Source of the DNA: Clostridia bacterium
GTDB taxonomy: Bacteria; Bacillota; Clostridia; Christensenellales; UBA1242
DNA: 64,000 bases
Reading direction: 5' to 3'
Assembly (NCBI GenBank): GCA_017503005.1
Contig: JAFVTW010000003.1
Location: 1 to 64,000, forward strand
Below are positions 40,739-48,899 of this stretch, piece after piece. The notes beneath the pieces are model-generated. The model was not told where the DNA came from. It saw only the letters and a list, made by a program, of their open reading frames with translations, and did not search any database. Within the stretch, counting starts at the first letter, position 1; every line of letters begins with the position of its first letter. The position numbers and the translations under genes are program-made.

Positions 40739-43021
40739 ATGGCAGAAGCAAACAAAAGAGAAATTAAAAATTTTAAAAATGTATTTGTTGCTAATATCGA
40801 CAATATTTTGTTTTATAAGGGATACACCAACGATATCAATTTCAGCTGTTCACCAAGTCTTATACAAGAAAGATTAGATTTTTATTTGTCACTAAAAGAA
40901 AATGGTGAGGGACTTATCATTCTTCCTTTGGAATATAAATCAATTGAAACATATTTAAACGAAACTAAGAATTATGTAGGTATGTACTGCTATGTAACAA
41001 ATGCCGAAATTACAGAAATGGACAACAAGAAAAAGCTTAAAGTATCTATGAGTTGTGAACATTTCTGTCTACTTGAAAATATCAAGATAAATAGAAGTGC
41101 AAAGGTTAAACAAATTGAAGCTGATATTGCTAAAGTTATAGAGAGCCCTGTATTCACAGAGGAGTACAAAGAGATTAGAGAAAAAATCACTGCATTATGT
41201 CAAAAGTATAGTGATATTGATAGAACATGTGATATGTATTTTATTTCTGATCTAAATTCTGCTGCAGATATTGATAGATTTATAGCTTCTATCATATACA
41301 ATTTAAGGTTTGATTATCATCAAAAGAAAACCATTATGGAAGAGCTAGACTATATGAAGAAGTTGGAGTATGTATCTAACGAAGCGGAAATAATGACTCT
41401 ATATGCCGAAGGTGAAAAGTCAAACGATATCATATTTGAATACAAGCAAAAATTAAAAGTTATAGATATGCCTATGGAAGTTAGAAAGGCTTGTATCAAA
41501 GAAATAGGTAGATTAAAGTATGTAACAAAAAGTACTGCTGAGTATGGCAATATTATCGACTGGCTAGATAATGTATTAGAATTGCCATGGAACAAGTCTA
41601 CCGAAGATGTGACAGATATAGACAAAGTTGTAGAAGATCTAAACAAAACTCACTTTGGCATGGAAAAGGTAAAACAAAAAATAATAGACTTTGCATATAT
41701 CAATATGCTTACCAAAAAGAACACTACCCAAACATTATGTTTGTGTGGCCCTGCTGGTACTGGTAAAAGCACTATTGCAAAATCTATAGCAAAAGCATTG
41801 AATAAAAAGTTTTATCAAATATCTTTAGCTGGTATGAGCAATCCAGACGATTTGTGTGGACTTAAGAAGTACTTTATCGGTGCTAAACCTGGTAGAATTG
41901 TAGAAGCTTTATCAGCATGTCAGTCTAATAATTGTATTATTCTATTAGATGAAATTGACAAGATAGGTGAAAGTACTAGAGGTAACCCAGGATCAGTGCT
42001 TTTAGATATATTAGACAGAAATCAAAATGTGGACTTTAAAGATAGATATCTAGATATTCCTTTTGACCTAAGTAATGTTCTATTTATTGCTACAGCAAAT
42101 GACTTATCTAGAGTATCTTTGCCACTTAGAAATAGAATGGATATAATCAATGTAGATGGTTATGCACTTGACGAAAAATTGAGTATCGTAAAACAATATG
42201 TTTTGCCAAAGGTTCTTGAAAAAATGGGCTTTGACAAAGACCTAATTTCATTTAGCGACGAAACTTTATTGCAAACCATTCACAAGTACACAAACGAAAG
42301 TGGTCTTCGTGAATTAGAAAGAACAATCGAAACTATTTGTAAAAAATATATTATCGGTTCTCATCAAAAATCTAAAGAAGTCAAAAAGACAACTTTATCA
42401 TTCGAACAAGTAGAAGAGATGCTACAAAATGAAGAACTAAGAAGTCTAAAACCACAAATTGCCAAAGAAGGTGAGATAGGTGTATCAAATATTCTAGCTG
42501 TTTATGGTGGTTCTGGTCATGTAACTAGATTAGAGGTGAGCAAAGTAAAAGGTAAAGGTAATGTAATATTGTCTGACAACCTTACTGGTACAGCAAAAAG
42601 TATATTTGAGCCTATTTTTGGTATGCTAAAAACTAGATGCAAACAATGGGGCTACGATATGAGTGTGTTCAACGAAAACGATTTCTATATTCACGAACCA
42701 GTTATATCTATTAAGGTAGATGGTCCTTCTGGAGCTGTATCTAGTGCTATGGCAGTATTATCTACTATTTTAGAAAAACCAGTAAATCACAAGTATGCAT
42801 TTACAGGTGAGATAGCACTGATGGGTAGAGTGTTGCCTGTAGGTGGTATCAAAGAAAAGATTTTGGCTTGCCAAAGAAATGGTATGGAAAAAGTGTTTTT
42901 ACCTGAAGATAATAGAGATGATGTGGCAAAAATTGATTCAAAACTTATCAAAGATTTAGATATTGTATTTGTAACAGAAATAGACGAAGTTTTCGATGCT
43001 GTATTTGGCGAAAATAAATAA
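40739..43021 (+). CDS. lon: ATP-dependent protease Lon
   Basis: This 760-residue AAA+ serine protease has a divergent N-terminal substrate domain (about residues 1-200) and a helical linker. The AAA+ module has Walker A CGPAGTGKSTIAK, Walker B CIILLDEIDKIG and sensor VLFIATANDLSRV. The C-terminal protease domain has the catalytic Ser in KVDGPSGAVSSAMAVLS and the Lys in GGIKEKILACQRNG. The usual D-G-P-S-A-G reads DGPSGA. It is full length. AAAAGGGGAAAG lies just upstream. Monocistronic. Confidence 0.94.
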   Translation: MAEANKREIKNFKNVFVANIDNILFYKGYTNDINFSCSPSLIQERLDFYLSLKENGEGLIILPLEYKSIETYLNETKNYVGMYCYVTNAEITEMDNKKKLKVSMSCEHFCLLENIKINRSAKVKQIEADIAKVIESPVFTEEYKEIREKITALCQKYSDIDRTCDMYFISDLNSAADIDRFIASIIYNLRFDYHQKKTIMEELDYMKKLEYVSNEAEIMTLYAEGEKSNDIIFEYKQKLKVIDMPMEVRKACIKEIGRLKYVTKSTAEYGNIIDWLDNVLELPWNKSTEDVTDIDKVVEDLNKTHFGMEKVKQKIIDFAYINMLTKKNTTQTLCLCGPAGTGKSTIAKSIAKALNKKFYQISLAGMSNPDDLCGLKKYFIGAKPGRIVEALSACQSNNCIILLDEIDKIGESTRGNPGSVLLDILDRNQNVDFKDRYLDIPFDLSNVLFIATANDLSRVSLPLRNRMDIINVDGYALDEKLSIVKQYVLPKVLEKMGFDKDLISFSDETLLQTIHKYTNESGLRELERTIETICKKYIIGSHQKSKEVKKTTLSFEQVEEMLQNEELRSLKPQIAKEGEIGVSNILAVYGGSGHVTRLEVSKVKGKGNVILSDNLTGTAKSIFEPIFGMLKTRCKQWGYDMSVFNENDFYIHEPVISIKVDGPSGAVSSAMAVLSTILEKPVNHKYAFTGEIALMGRVLPVGGIKEKILACQRNGMEKVFLPEDNRDDVAKIDSKLIKDLDIVFVTEIDEVFDAVFGENK

Positions 43022-43025
43022 CAAA

Positions 43026-43062
43026 ATAAAAACCTACTATATTATTTTAGTAGGTTTTTTAT
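43026..43062 (+). terminator. Terminator after lon
   Basis: AAAACCTACTA and TAGTAGGTTTTTT pair around a T/A loop. Confidence 0.85.
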
Positions 43063-43170
43063 TTTATTTTGTCTACAACTTCAAACAAAAACTATATGCG
43101 AATTGCAATTTGTATAATAATGTGATATACTACAGTTGCTTTGATGTAGGGCTTGTGTCTACACAATCTT

Positions 43171-43252
43171 GCACCCTTAGTTAAATGGATATATTGTATC
43201 AAGTACGATGGCGGTCGCACTTTGTCAAGTGCTCGGCAAAACAGCCCCACCC
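43171..43252 (+). repeat. Interrupted tRNA-Arg 5'-half copy
   Basis: Positions 43171-43192 repeat the first 22 nt of the downstream tRNA-Arg with one change. A 47-nt insert (43193-43239) follows, containing the hairpin GCACTT-tgtc-AAGTGC. Then the tRNA sequence resumes with AACAGCCCC (43240-43248). The insert separates two bases that are adjacent in the intact tRNA. It cannot fold as a tRNA and is a remnant or derived element. Confidence 0.75.
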
Positions 43253-43278
43253 ACATTACATCAAAACATTTATTACAT

Positions 43279-43353
43279 GCACCCTTAGTTAACTGGATAT
43301 AACAGCCCCCTCCTAAGGGGCCGTTGTGAGTTCGATTCTCGCAGGGTGTACCA
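43279..43353 (+). tRNA. tRNA-Arg(CCT)
   Basis: The 75-nt tRNA has acceptor GCACCCT pairing with AGGGTGT (first pair G-T), encoded CCA, anticodon arm CCCC-CTCCTAA-GGGG giving anticodon CCT (codon AGG), and T loop TTCGATT. Its 3' part from the anticodon loop on is the left attachment repeat of the island. Confidence 0.95.
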
Positions 43354-43393
43354 AAAAGACCTCTAGATTAGAGGTCTTTTTTATTTTGATTAA
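43315..43393 (+). repeat. attL-like direct repeat (79 bp)
   Basis: Identical base for base to 47717-47795. It includes the tRNA-Arg 3' part, CCA and a bidirectional terminator (GACCTC-tagatta-GAGGTC, 43358-43376, with a T tract). Confidence 0.93.
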
Positions 43394-43494
43394 ATTTTAA
43401 AAGTATTAAAAGCCTTTTAGTTGTTATTCTTTAATATAATAATTAATTGGAATAAACGGTGATTTAGTGTTTGATGAAAGCTATAATGCAAATA

Positions 43495-43568
43495 GTATAC
43501 AAATTAAATGCGAAAATTTACAAAATATTTTATTTTTTGTATACAAAATAATACAAAAAGTATACAAA
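43495..43568 (+). promoter_or_regulatory. Three GTATACAAA operator-like sites
   Basis: GTATACAAA occurs at 43495-43503, 43539-43547 and 43560-43568. The middle one extends to the full palindrome TTTGTATACAAA (43536-43547). Spacings are 44 and 21 bp, near whole helical turns. The sites lie directly upstream of the island promoter. Either island HTH protein could bind them; this is inferred. Confidence 0.6.
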
Positions 43569-43574
43569 TCAATG

Positions 43575-43603
43575 TTGACATTTAATTGTTCAAATATTAT
43601 AAT
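43575..43603 (+). promoter_or_regulatory. Consensus sigma-A promoter of the island
   Basis: TTGACA (43575-43580), 17 bp, TATAAT (43598-43603): a perfect consensus on both elements, about 27 bp before the first island gene. Confidence 0.85.
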
Positions 43604-43629
43604 CTGGGGAACATATAGGAGGGAAAAAC

Positions 43630-44697
43630 ATGGTTCAAATGAAAAATTCTGGTGAAATAGGTGTGTTTATAAAATCAAGGATGAATCTTTTAGGATTAAA
43701 AGCTATTCAGGTTGCTGAAGAGTTGGCTAATGCTAAAGGTAGAGATAATTATAATAAAAATCAATTAAGAGATTTGGTGTATAAATGGATAAATGGTGAA
43801 AGGACACCAGGTATTGATTATGTTTATTATCTTTCTAAAATTTTAAAGGTCTCAATTGAAGAGTTATTGGTTGCTGGTGAAGTTTGTGAAAAATATGAAA
43901 ATAGACCATATACATTATATGCTGTAGCAAAAAGTGGAAATATTGAACAGTTGGAAAAGATAATGAACACATATACTCCTGATGGGACTTGTGTTGGTGA
44001 AAATTATGATGAATATGATAAAACAATATTGGATTATATTATTGAATTTGAGAATGTAGACCTGTTGCATTATTTAATTGATAATAACTATATGCATTTT
44101 GATTTCAATCAAGTTATTACCACAATTCGTATAGGAGGACAATGTTCATTTGCTGATATGTACGAAAAACTTGTGAGATTAGCTATAAAATATGATGATT
44201 TAAAATTGTTTAAAAAACTACTTTGTAGAATTGTTCCAATTTTTAGAAATCCAGCAAATCAAGAAGTTAATTGTTTTACAAAAACTTTGTATAATAGGGG
44301 ATATATGTTATCAAATGAAACAATTTTGTTAATATTAGACACCCGGGAAATTTTTAAGTATTTGTGTTCACCATTTGTGGCTAATGAAGAGGAATGGAAA
44401 AAAGCAAATCAAGGGGTTATATATAAAGATGGAAATGATGCAATAAAAGGAATTCATAGATTATCGGCTTCGTTTAATAACATCTTGGATTTGGCACATA
44501 AATACAATCATAATAAATTATCTGAGTTGGAAAAAATTGCTATATCGCACAATAAAAAAACAATGCAGGAATTAAGTGATTATTATCCTTCTAATGATTA
44601 CAAAATTGCAGAAGATGGTGTTGTTTATCCTGGTAGAATAGGAATAGGATGTTTAACTATTTTAGGTGTGTTAAATGGAAAAACTTTGGGGGAATGA
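43630..44697 (+). CDS. HTH protein with ankyrin-like repeats (island gene 1)
   Basis: The 355-residue protein opens with a Cro/C1-type HTH (about residues 9-75; SRMNLLGLKAIQVAEELA, then LVYKWINGERTPGIDYVYYLSKIL). Helical repeats of ankyrin type follow (TLYAVAKSGNIEQLEKIM; KTILDYIIEFENVDLLHYLIDNN). A C-terminal region of unknown fold completes it. AGGAGGG sits ideally before ATG 43630. It may bind the GTATACAAA sites and sense a protein partner through the ankyrin-like part; that is inference. Its stop overlaps the next frame (ATGA), so genes 1 and 2 are coupled. Confidence 0.75.
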   Translation: MVQMKNSGEIGVFIKSRMNLLGLKAIQVAEELANAKGRDNYNKNQLRDLVYKWINGERTPGIDYVYYLSKILKVSIEELLVAGEVCEKYENRPYTLYAVAKSGNIEQLEKIMNTYTPDGTCVGENYDEYDKTILDYIIEFENVDLLHYLIDNNYMHFDFNQVITTIRIGGQCSFADMYEKLVRLAIKYDDLKLFKKLLCRIVPIFRNPANQEVNCFTKTLYNRGYMLSNETILLILDTREIFKYLCSPFVANEEEWKKANQGVIYKDGNDAIKGIHRLSASFNNILDLAHKYNHNKLSELEKIAISHNKKTMQELSDYYPSNDYKIAEDGVVYPGRIGIGCLTILGVLNGKTLGE

Positions 44698-44702
44698 TAA
44701 TT

Positions 44703-45818
44703 ATGAATTTTTTATTTTTTGATGCTGAATCTATTCATAAAAAACATAAATATTCTTATACTTTTGGATATGTATTAACTGATGAGAATTTTAATGTAAT
44801 AAAAAGTGAAGATATTGTATTTAATCCAGACTTAACCGAAGATGAATATGATTGGCGTGTTGTAAGAACAATGATGGAACCATCATACTACTTAAAAGAT
44901 GTTAATAAAAAAAGTAAATTCACTTCATTTTACACAAAAATTAAGAGATTAGTAGGTGGAGAAAACACACTATGCATTGGTTTCCAAACGGAGTCAGATG
45001 TTAAATATTTGCTAGGTAATTGTTTTAGATATAATCTTGATTCAATTAATTTTAAATATGTGGATATAAGGGATATAATTGCAGAATTAACACATGAAAA
45101 AGTTAATGGATTGGCAATAGAGTATGTGAAATGGGTGCATAAAACGCCTGAATTATCACATACAAGTGTAATTGATGCAATGATGACATGTGACGTATTA
45201 AAAAATGTTTTAACCAAATATAAGGTTGATTTAAAAGATTTTTTACAAATTCATAGCAATATGATGTATGAAGTAAAGGACTATTGTTATATTTCAAATG
45301 GTGAAACAAGAGATGTTAGAATTAATTATCCTTCAACACATGTTAAAATTAATGGAGTAAGATATCATAATCCACAAGGTAAGAAAAAAGATTGGATAGT
45401 TACATTTTCAGTTAATTTGCTATTGTTTGAAAGATATATAAAATTTGTTGAAATAAAAAACAATACGGAAAGTTTGTTTCAAAATAAAAAAGTTAGCATA
45501 AGTTCAAATTATGAAAACTATAATTACAAAAATATGGTGAAGATTGTAAAACTGTTGGCTGACATGGGGGCAACCTATACAAGAGGAATCTCAAAAGCTG
45601 ACATTTTAATCACCTATGATTCAGTTGTGGACGAGGAAGGTAAAATTATGCCTTGTTCAAAATGGAATTATGTGAAAAATTTAAAAAATGATGCAAAAAT
45701 AGATGTAATGTCTTTTGACGAATTTTTAAAATGTTTAAACATAAATAGAAAGGAATTGGACAATATGGAAGATGTTGATTTGGAATATTTAAAAGATGAG
45801 AAATATTCTAAAATGTAA
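44703..45818 (+). CDS. DEDDh exonuclease-BRCT fusion (island gene 2)
   Basis: The 371-residue protein begins directly with an exonuclease fold: motif I FFDAES (D-x-E), motif II FQTESDVKYLL (Asp), motif III SHTSVIDAMMT (H-x4-D). This is the DEDDh set of DnaQ/RNase T enzymes. The C-terminal ~90 residues (KKVSISSNYENYNYKNMVKIVKLLADMG... DILITYDS ... IDVMSFDEFLKCL) fit a BRCT domain. ATG 44703 is preferred because GGGGGA is correctly spaced; an ATG at 44694 overlaps the previous stop. It may act on nucleic-acid ends. The BRCT call is from pattern only. Confidence 0.75.
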   Translation: MNFLFFDAESIHKKHKYSYTFGYVLTDENFNVIKSEDIVFNPDLTEDEYDWRVVRTMMEPSYYLKDVNKKSKFTSFYTKIKRLVGGENTLCIGFQTESDVKYLLGNCFRYNLDSINFKYVDIRDIIAELTHEKVNGLAIEYVKWVHKTPELSHTSVIDAMMTCDVLKNVLTKYKVDLKDFLQIHSNMMYEVKDYCYISNGETRDVRINYPSTHVKINGVRYHNPQGKKKDWIVTFSVNLLLFERYIKFVEIKNNTESLFQNKKVSISSNYENYNYKNMVKIVKLLADMGATYTRGISKADILITYDSVVDEEGKIMPCSKWNYVKNLKNDAKIDVMSFDEFLKCLNINRKELDNMEDVDLEYLKDEKYSKM

Positions 45819-45830
45819 TTTAAAGAGAAT

Positions 45831-45857
45831 TAAAATCTATTATGAGTAGATTTTTGA
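45831..45857 (+). terminator. Terminator after island gene 2
   Basis: AAATCTA and TAGATTT pair around TTATGAG with trailing T's. Confidence 0.65.
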
Positions 45858-45966
45858 TATTAAAAAGTTCCCCTTTTTAGTAGATGGTTCTACCAATAAT
45901 CCCTTGTTTTATTGTTGATTTTTTGTAAAAATATAGTAGACAATTAGTCAAAAGGAGATGCGAAAC

Positions 45967-46983
45967 ATGAAAAATAATTTAAAAGTTTTTGCAGATAATA
46001 TTTGCAAGTATAGAAATGAATTAAATAAATCACAAACACAATTTGCAACTTATATTTCTAGGGAGTTAATGAAATATGGTATTGATACAGACTATTCGAA
46101 TAAATCAATCAGTAAGTGGGAATCTGCTGAAAGTATTCCATCTGTTGAGGTGTTAATTGCATTGTCTAAAATAATGAATGTGTCAATTGATGATTTAGTG
46201 AAAGGCCAAATTGATATGCGAGTAGTTCAATCTGTCGATAAAGATGAGTTAGTAAAGAAATTGAAATCATTTCCAGAAGTAACATATTTGATGTTTGGAG
46301 ACAAGGAATTGTGCAGTTCTGATTATGGGATTTTGGGGAAGATGGTTCGCTCAATTGTTGATTATTATGATAAAAACGAAATAAAAGGTGATGCGGATGA
46401 TTTAGAAGAAATGGATATTAATCTTGGCGCTAAAACTATAAGTTGTCCATATGCGGTTGCTTTTTATGATAATGATAATATAAAGGATCTTGAATATCTT
46501 ACAGAGGATTTGGTGCATCATGTAGAATTTGATGATGATTTTGTTGAAGATGTTAATAATAGATCATTTAATCTATATTTAAAACGAAGAAAAAAAGGTA
46601 GGTACACATTTAAAAACACTAATATGCATAGATTTTGTATGTCAGATAACACTATTGGCGCTCCACAGGGAGTATTAAATGACTATAAAGTAAATAATTA
46701 TGATGAATTTAAAAAGGCTTTTCAAGAAAAGTTGTGTGAAGTTAAGGAAAAATGTCAAAAGTTTGAAGAATCAGGTTTAATTTCAGAGTTAAGTATTGAT
46801 TTTGGTGTCGATTTTGAAAATAGATTAATAATGTTCTATTTAACAGGCAGTTTAAATCTTAATGATGATGAATTAAGAACTGTTTGGAGTGGGATAGGCA
46901 TTCAAAAATATTACAACACTATGTCGACTGTTTCAAAAAGGACAGCAAAAAATTATTATCAAGAAATGGCTGACATATATTAA
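45967..46983 (+). CDS. HTH protein (island gene 3)
   Basis: The 338-residue protein has an N-terminal XRE HTH (about residues 8-75; LNKSQTQFATYIS ... SNKSISKWESAESIPSVEVLIALSKIMNVSIDDLV). The ~260-residue C-terminal region is unrecognised and acidic (NNYDEFKKAFQEKLCE; SIDFGVDFENRLIMFYLTG). ATG 45967 follows AAAAGGAG with good spacing; the ATG at 45958 is too close to it. It sits after a terminator, so it has its own promoter (AT-rich region 45860-45950). It is probably a regulator or an HTH-tethered effector. Confidence 0.7.
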   Translation: MKNNLKVFADNICKYRNELNKSQTQFATYISRELMKYGIDTDYSNKSISKWESAESIPSVEVLIALSKIMNVSIDDLVKGQIDMRVVQSVDKDELVKKLKSFPEVTYLMFGDKELCSSDYGILGKMVRSIVDYYDKNEIKGDADDLEEMDINLGAKTISCPYAVAFYDNDNIKDLEYLTEDLVHHVEFDDDFVEDVNNRSFNLYLKRRKKGRYTFKNTNMHRFCMSDNTIGAPQGVLNDYKVNNYDEFKKAFQEKLCEVKEKCQKFEESGLISELSIDFGVDFENRLIMFYLTGSLNLNDDELRTVWSGIGIQKYYNTMSTVSKRTAKNYYQEMADIY

Positions 46984-47016
46984 TTAAAAAATCTAAATAA
47001 ATTTTAGGAGAATAAT

Positions 47017-47388
47017 ATGAAAAAATTAACAAAAGAAGATTTAATTCAATTGGAAAAAGAAATTAAACAAGTTAAAAAATCTAAGAATGAAAATGAAAAA
47101 TGTATTATAATAGACGCTGCAAATGTTTATGTTTTTAATTCAAAAACAAAATTGAATTTGGTGGATTATTTTGAAAAAGTGTGGCCAAAAAATCTTGTAG
47201 GACCGGGCTATTCATTCTGTTTTACTACACCAGGGGAAATAACAACATTAAAAAATGTTCATATTCATTGTTTAAAATGTTATTTTAAATATATTCTTGT
47301 GAAATACTATCTTGAAGATGCTGTGCCAGAAGATTGTTTGGTTTATATAAAAAGATATGTTCCAAATTTATTGAAAAAAATTAAATAA
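47017..47388 (+). CDS. Small unknown protein (island gene 4)
   Basis: The 123-residue protein has a Lys/Glu-rich helical N terminus, then CIIIDAANVYVF, a strand ending in an acidic D that recalls PIN/NYN-type nucleases. The other acidic residues of such a site are not apparent. A His/Cys-rich stretch (NVHIHCLKCYFKYI) follows. TTTTAGGAG precedes the start well. It is probably co-transcribed with gene 3. No family assignment. Confidence 0.6.
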   Translation: MKKLTKEDLIQLEKEIKQVKKSKNENEKCIIIDAANVYVFNSKTKLNLVDYFEKVWPKNLVGPGYSFCFTTPGEITTLKNVHIHCLKCYFKYILVKYYLEDAVPEDCLVYIKRYVPNLLKKIK

Positions 47389-47457
47389 GGTTTGCAACTT
47401 TATCAATATTCTTTCTCTCAGACCTCCGGATAGAATTGGTAAAGTGAAATCCCTAAA

Positions 47458-47497
47458 TAGAAAACAATGCCATATTCGGCGTTGTTTTCTATTTTTT
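47458..47497 (+). terminator. Terminator after island gene 4
   Basis: AGAAAACAATGCC and GGCGTTGTTTTCT (one G-T) pair around ATATTC, followed by T's. The following 47498-47716 is AT-rich and non-coding. It shows no frame with a ribosome site and may hold integration-related binding sites. Confidence 0.88.
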
Positions 47498-47716
47498 TAT
47501 AATTTGAAACAATAACGCAATAATTATTTGATAAACTCAAAATGAAAAAGGATTATAACAAATAAAATAAATGTGCAGTTTTGGTATAGTAATTTAGAAA
47601 ATAGGGCAAAAATTATGAAAAATACGCACTTTTTTGTATGATAAGACACAATATATAGATTTTATTAAACGATACACCACAAAATGTAGTTAGTGTTGTT
47701 ATGTCGCATAACTCCC

Positions 47717-47795
47717 AAGGGGCCGTTGTGAGTTCGATTCTCGCAGGGTGTACCAAAAAGACCTCTAGATTAGAGGTCTTTTTTATTTTGATTAA
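47717..47795 (+). repeat. attR-like direct repeat (79 bp)
   Basis: Exact copy of 43315-43393: an orphan tRNA-Arg 3' end, CCA, and the bidirectional terminator, which here ends the convergent alkaline phosphatase gene. Its last bases include that gene's stop codon. Confidence 0.93.
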
Positions 47796-48862
47796 GGTTT
47801 TGTAATTGCAGTGTATGACATATCAAAGACTACTGTGTTTCTAAGATTTTCTGTAGAATCTAATGTTATACCTTTTGAATATAATCTTACATCTTTACTA
47901 GAGTGTCCACCTTTAGTATATAGGTTGTTGTTGATTTTTGATTTGTTGTTTGTATATTTTAAGCCTCCGGTTTCGTGGTCAGATGTTACTATTAGTGCAG
48001 TATCTGGATTGTTGTTTATATATTCGTTGGTATAGTTTGCTATATCAAATAGGGTTCTAACTTCGGCTAGTGCCGGAATTATGTCATTAGAGTGGCTGAA
48101 TTTGTCAATATATGCACATTCAACCATTAATACAAAACCATTTTCGTTGTCTAAATAGTTGATGGCATAGTCTACTAAATCTACTAGATTTGTTTGATTT
48201 GTTTTTCCCGGATTGTATATAGAGTAAATGTTATTTAGATTTGCTATTACTTTTTGAGTATTTGGTGTGGCATATAAATCTTGTGTATTGTCGCACATTG
48301 TGAATCCGTTTGAGGTAAATAGTGATTCGTTTGTGTAATATTCGCCAGAATATTTTCCTATCATTAGGTCTAGCGAGCTAGTGCTTTGATCTTGGATAAT
48401 TTCTAATGTATTGCCCCTGTCTTTTGTATGAGCAGAAAATGCTGCAGGTGTTGCTCCAAATAGATTGTCGTTGGTGATGATTCCTGTAAGCATATTTTTG
48501 TCACTTGCATATTCCATTATATTTTTTATGGCACTATCGCCATCGTGTCCTATTCTTCCATTCTTTACACTGACACCAGTGGCAAGTGCAGTAGCAGCTG
48601 CTGCACTATCGGTAGCACCTAGACTAAGCGAACTGGTATTTATATTTGCAATGTAATTAGACTCAAATGGTTGAGTGTCTAATTCAAAATATGTCTTAGC
48701 ATTGTCTATATGGTTTTCACCCATTCCGTCGCCTATCAAAATTATTAAGTTTTGGATATTGTTTGTTGTAATATTTGGGTTATTGTTTTTGCATGATGTA
48801 AACATTATTGTGTTAGCTACTAACAAAAACACAATTAATATTCTTTTAAAATATATTTTCAT
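47792..48862 (-). CDS. Alkaline phosphatase, lipoprotein
   Basis: The 356-residue secreted phosphomonoesterase is lipid-anchored: lipobox MFTSC with Cys about residue 24. The PhoA-type sites are LIILIGDGMGENH (metal Asp), the active-site Ser in LGATDSAAAATALATGV, and later metal ligands in VECAYIDKFSHSND, VTSDHETGG and GGHSS. It is somewhat shorter than E. coli PhoA but complete in motifs. The stop codon falls in the island's right repeat. It is followed by prmC upstream on the same strand, though the 37-bp gap leaves operon status open. Confidence 0.93.
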   Translation of the reverse strand: MKIYFKRILIVFLLVANTIMFTSCKNNNPNITTNNIQNLIILIGDGMGENHIDNAKTYFELDTQPFESNYIANINTSSLSLGATDSAAAATALATGVSVKNGRIGHDGDSAIKNIMEYASDKNMLTGIITNDNLFGATPAAFSAHTKDRGNTLEIIQDQSTSSLDLMIGKYSGEYYTNESLFTSNGFTMCDNTQDLYATPNTQKVIANLNNIYSIYNPGKTNQTNLVDLVDYAINYLDNENGFVLMVECAYIDKFSHSNDIIPALAEVRTLFDIANYTNEYINNNPDTALIVTSDHETGGLKYTNNKSKINNNLYTKGGHSSKDVRLYSKGITLDSTENLRNTVVFDMSYTAITKP

Positions 48863-48899
48863 TGATTATACCTTCGATTATCAAAGTAATTGTTGAATT

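Larger units (their letters stand above)
43315..47795 (+). mobile_element. 4.4-kb genomic island in tRNA-Arg(CCT)
   Basis: A perfect 79-bp direct repeat bounds the island: 43315-43393 (tRNA-Arg 3' part plus terminator) and 47717-47795. With one mismatch, identity reaches further left into the anticodon loop (CTCCTAAGG versus CTCCCAAGG), the usual crossover site of tyrosine integrases. The right copy is an isolated tRNA 3' fragment running straight into the alkaline phosphatase 3' end, so the original order was tRNA-Arg, terminator, phosphatase. Cargo: four same-strand genes, with codon choice visibly richer in GAT/AAT/AAA than the flanks. No integrase, transposase or replication gene is present. 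The element is either decayed or mobilised in trans. Confidence 0.88.

Noticed and set aside
43394..47716. Integrase gene within the tRNA-Arg island
   Set aside because: None of the four genes shows tyrosine or serine recombinase motifs, and the non-coding ends hold no suitable frame.
47498..47716. Coding sequence in the right end of the island
   Set aside because: Only very short frames without ribosome sites; treated as non-coding island end.
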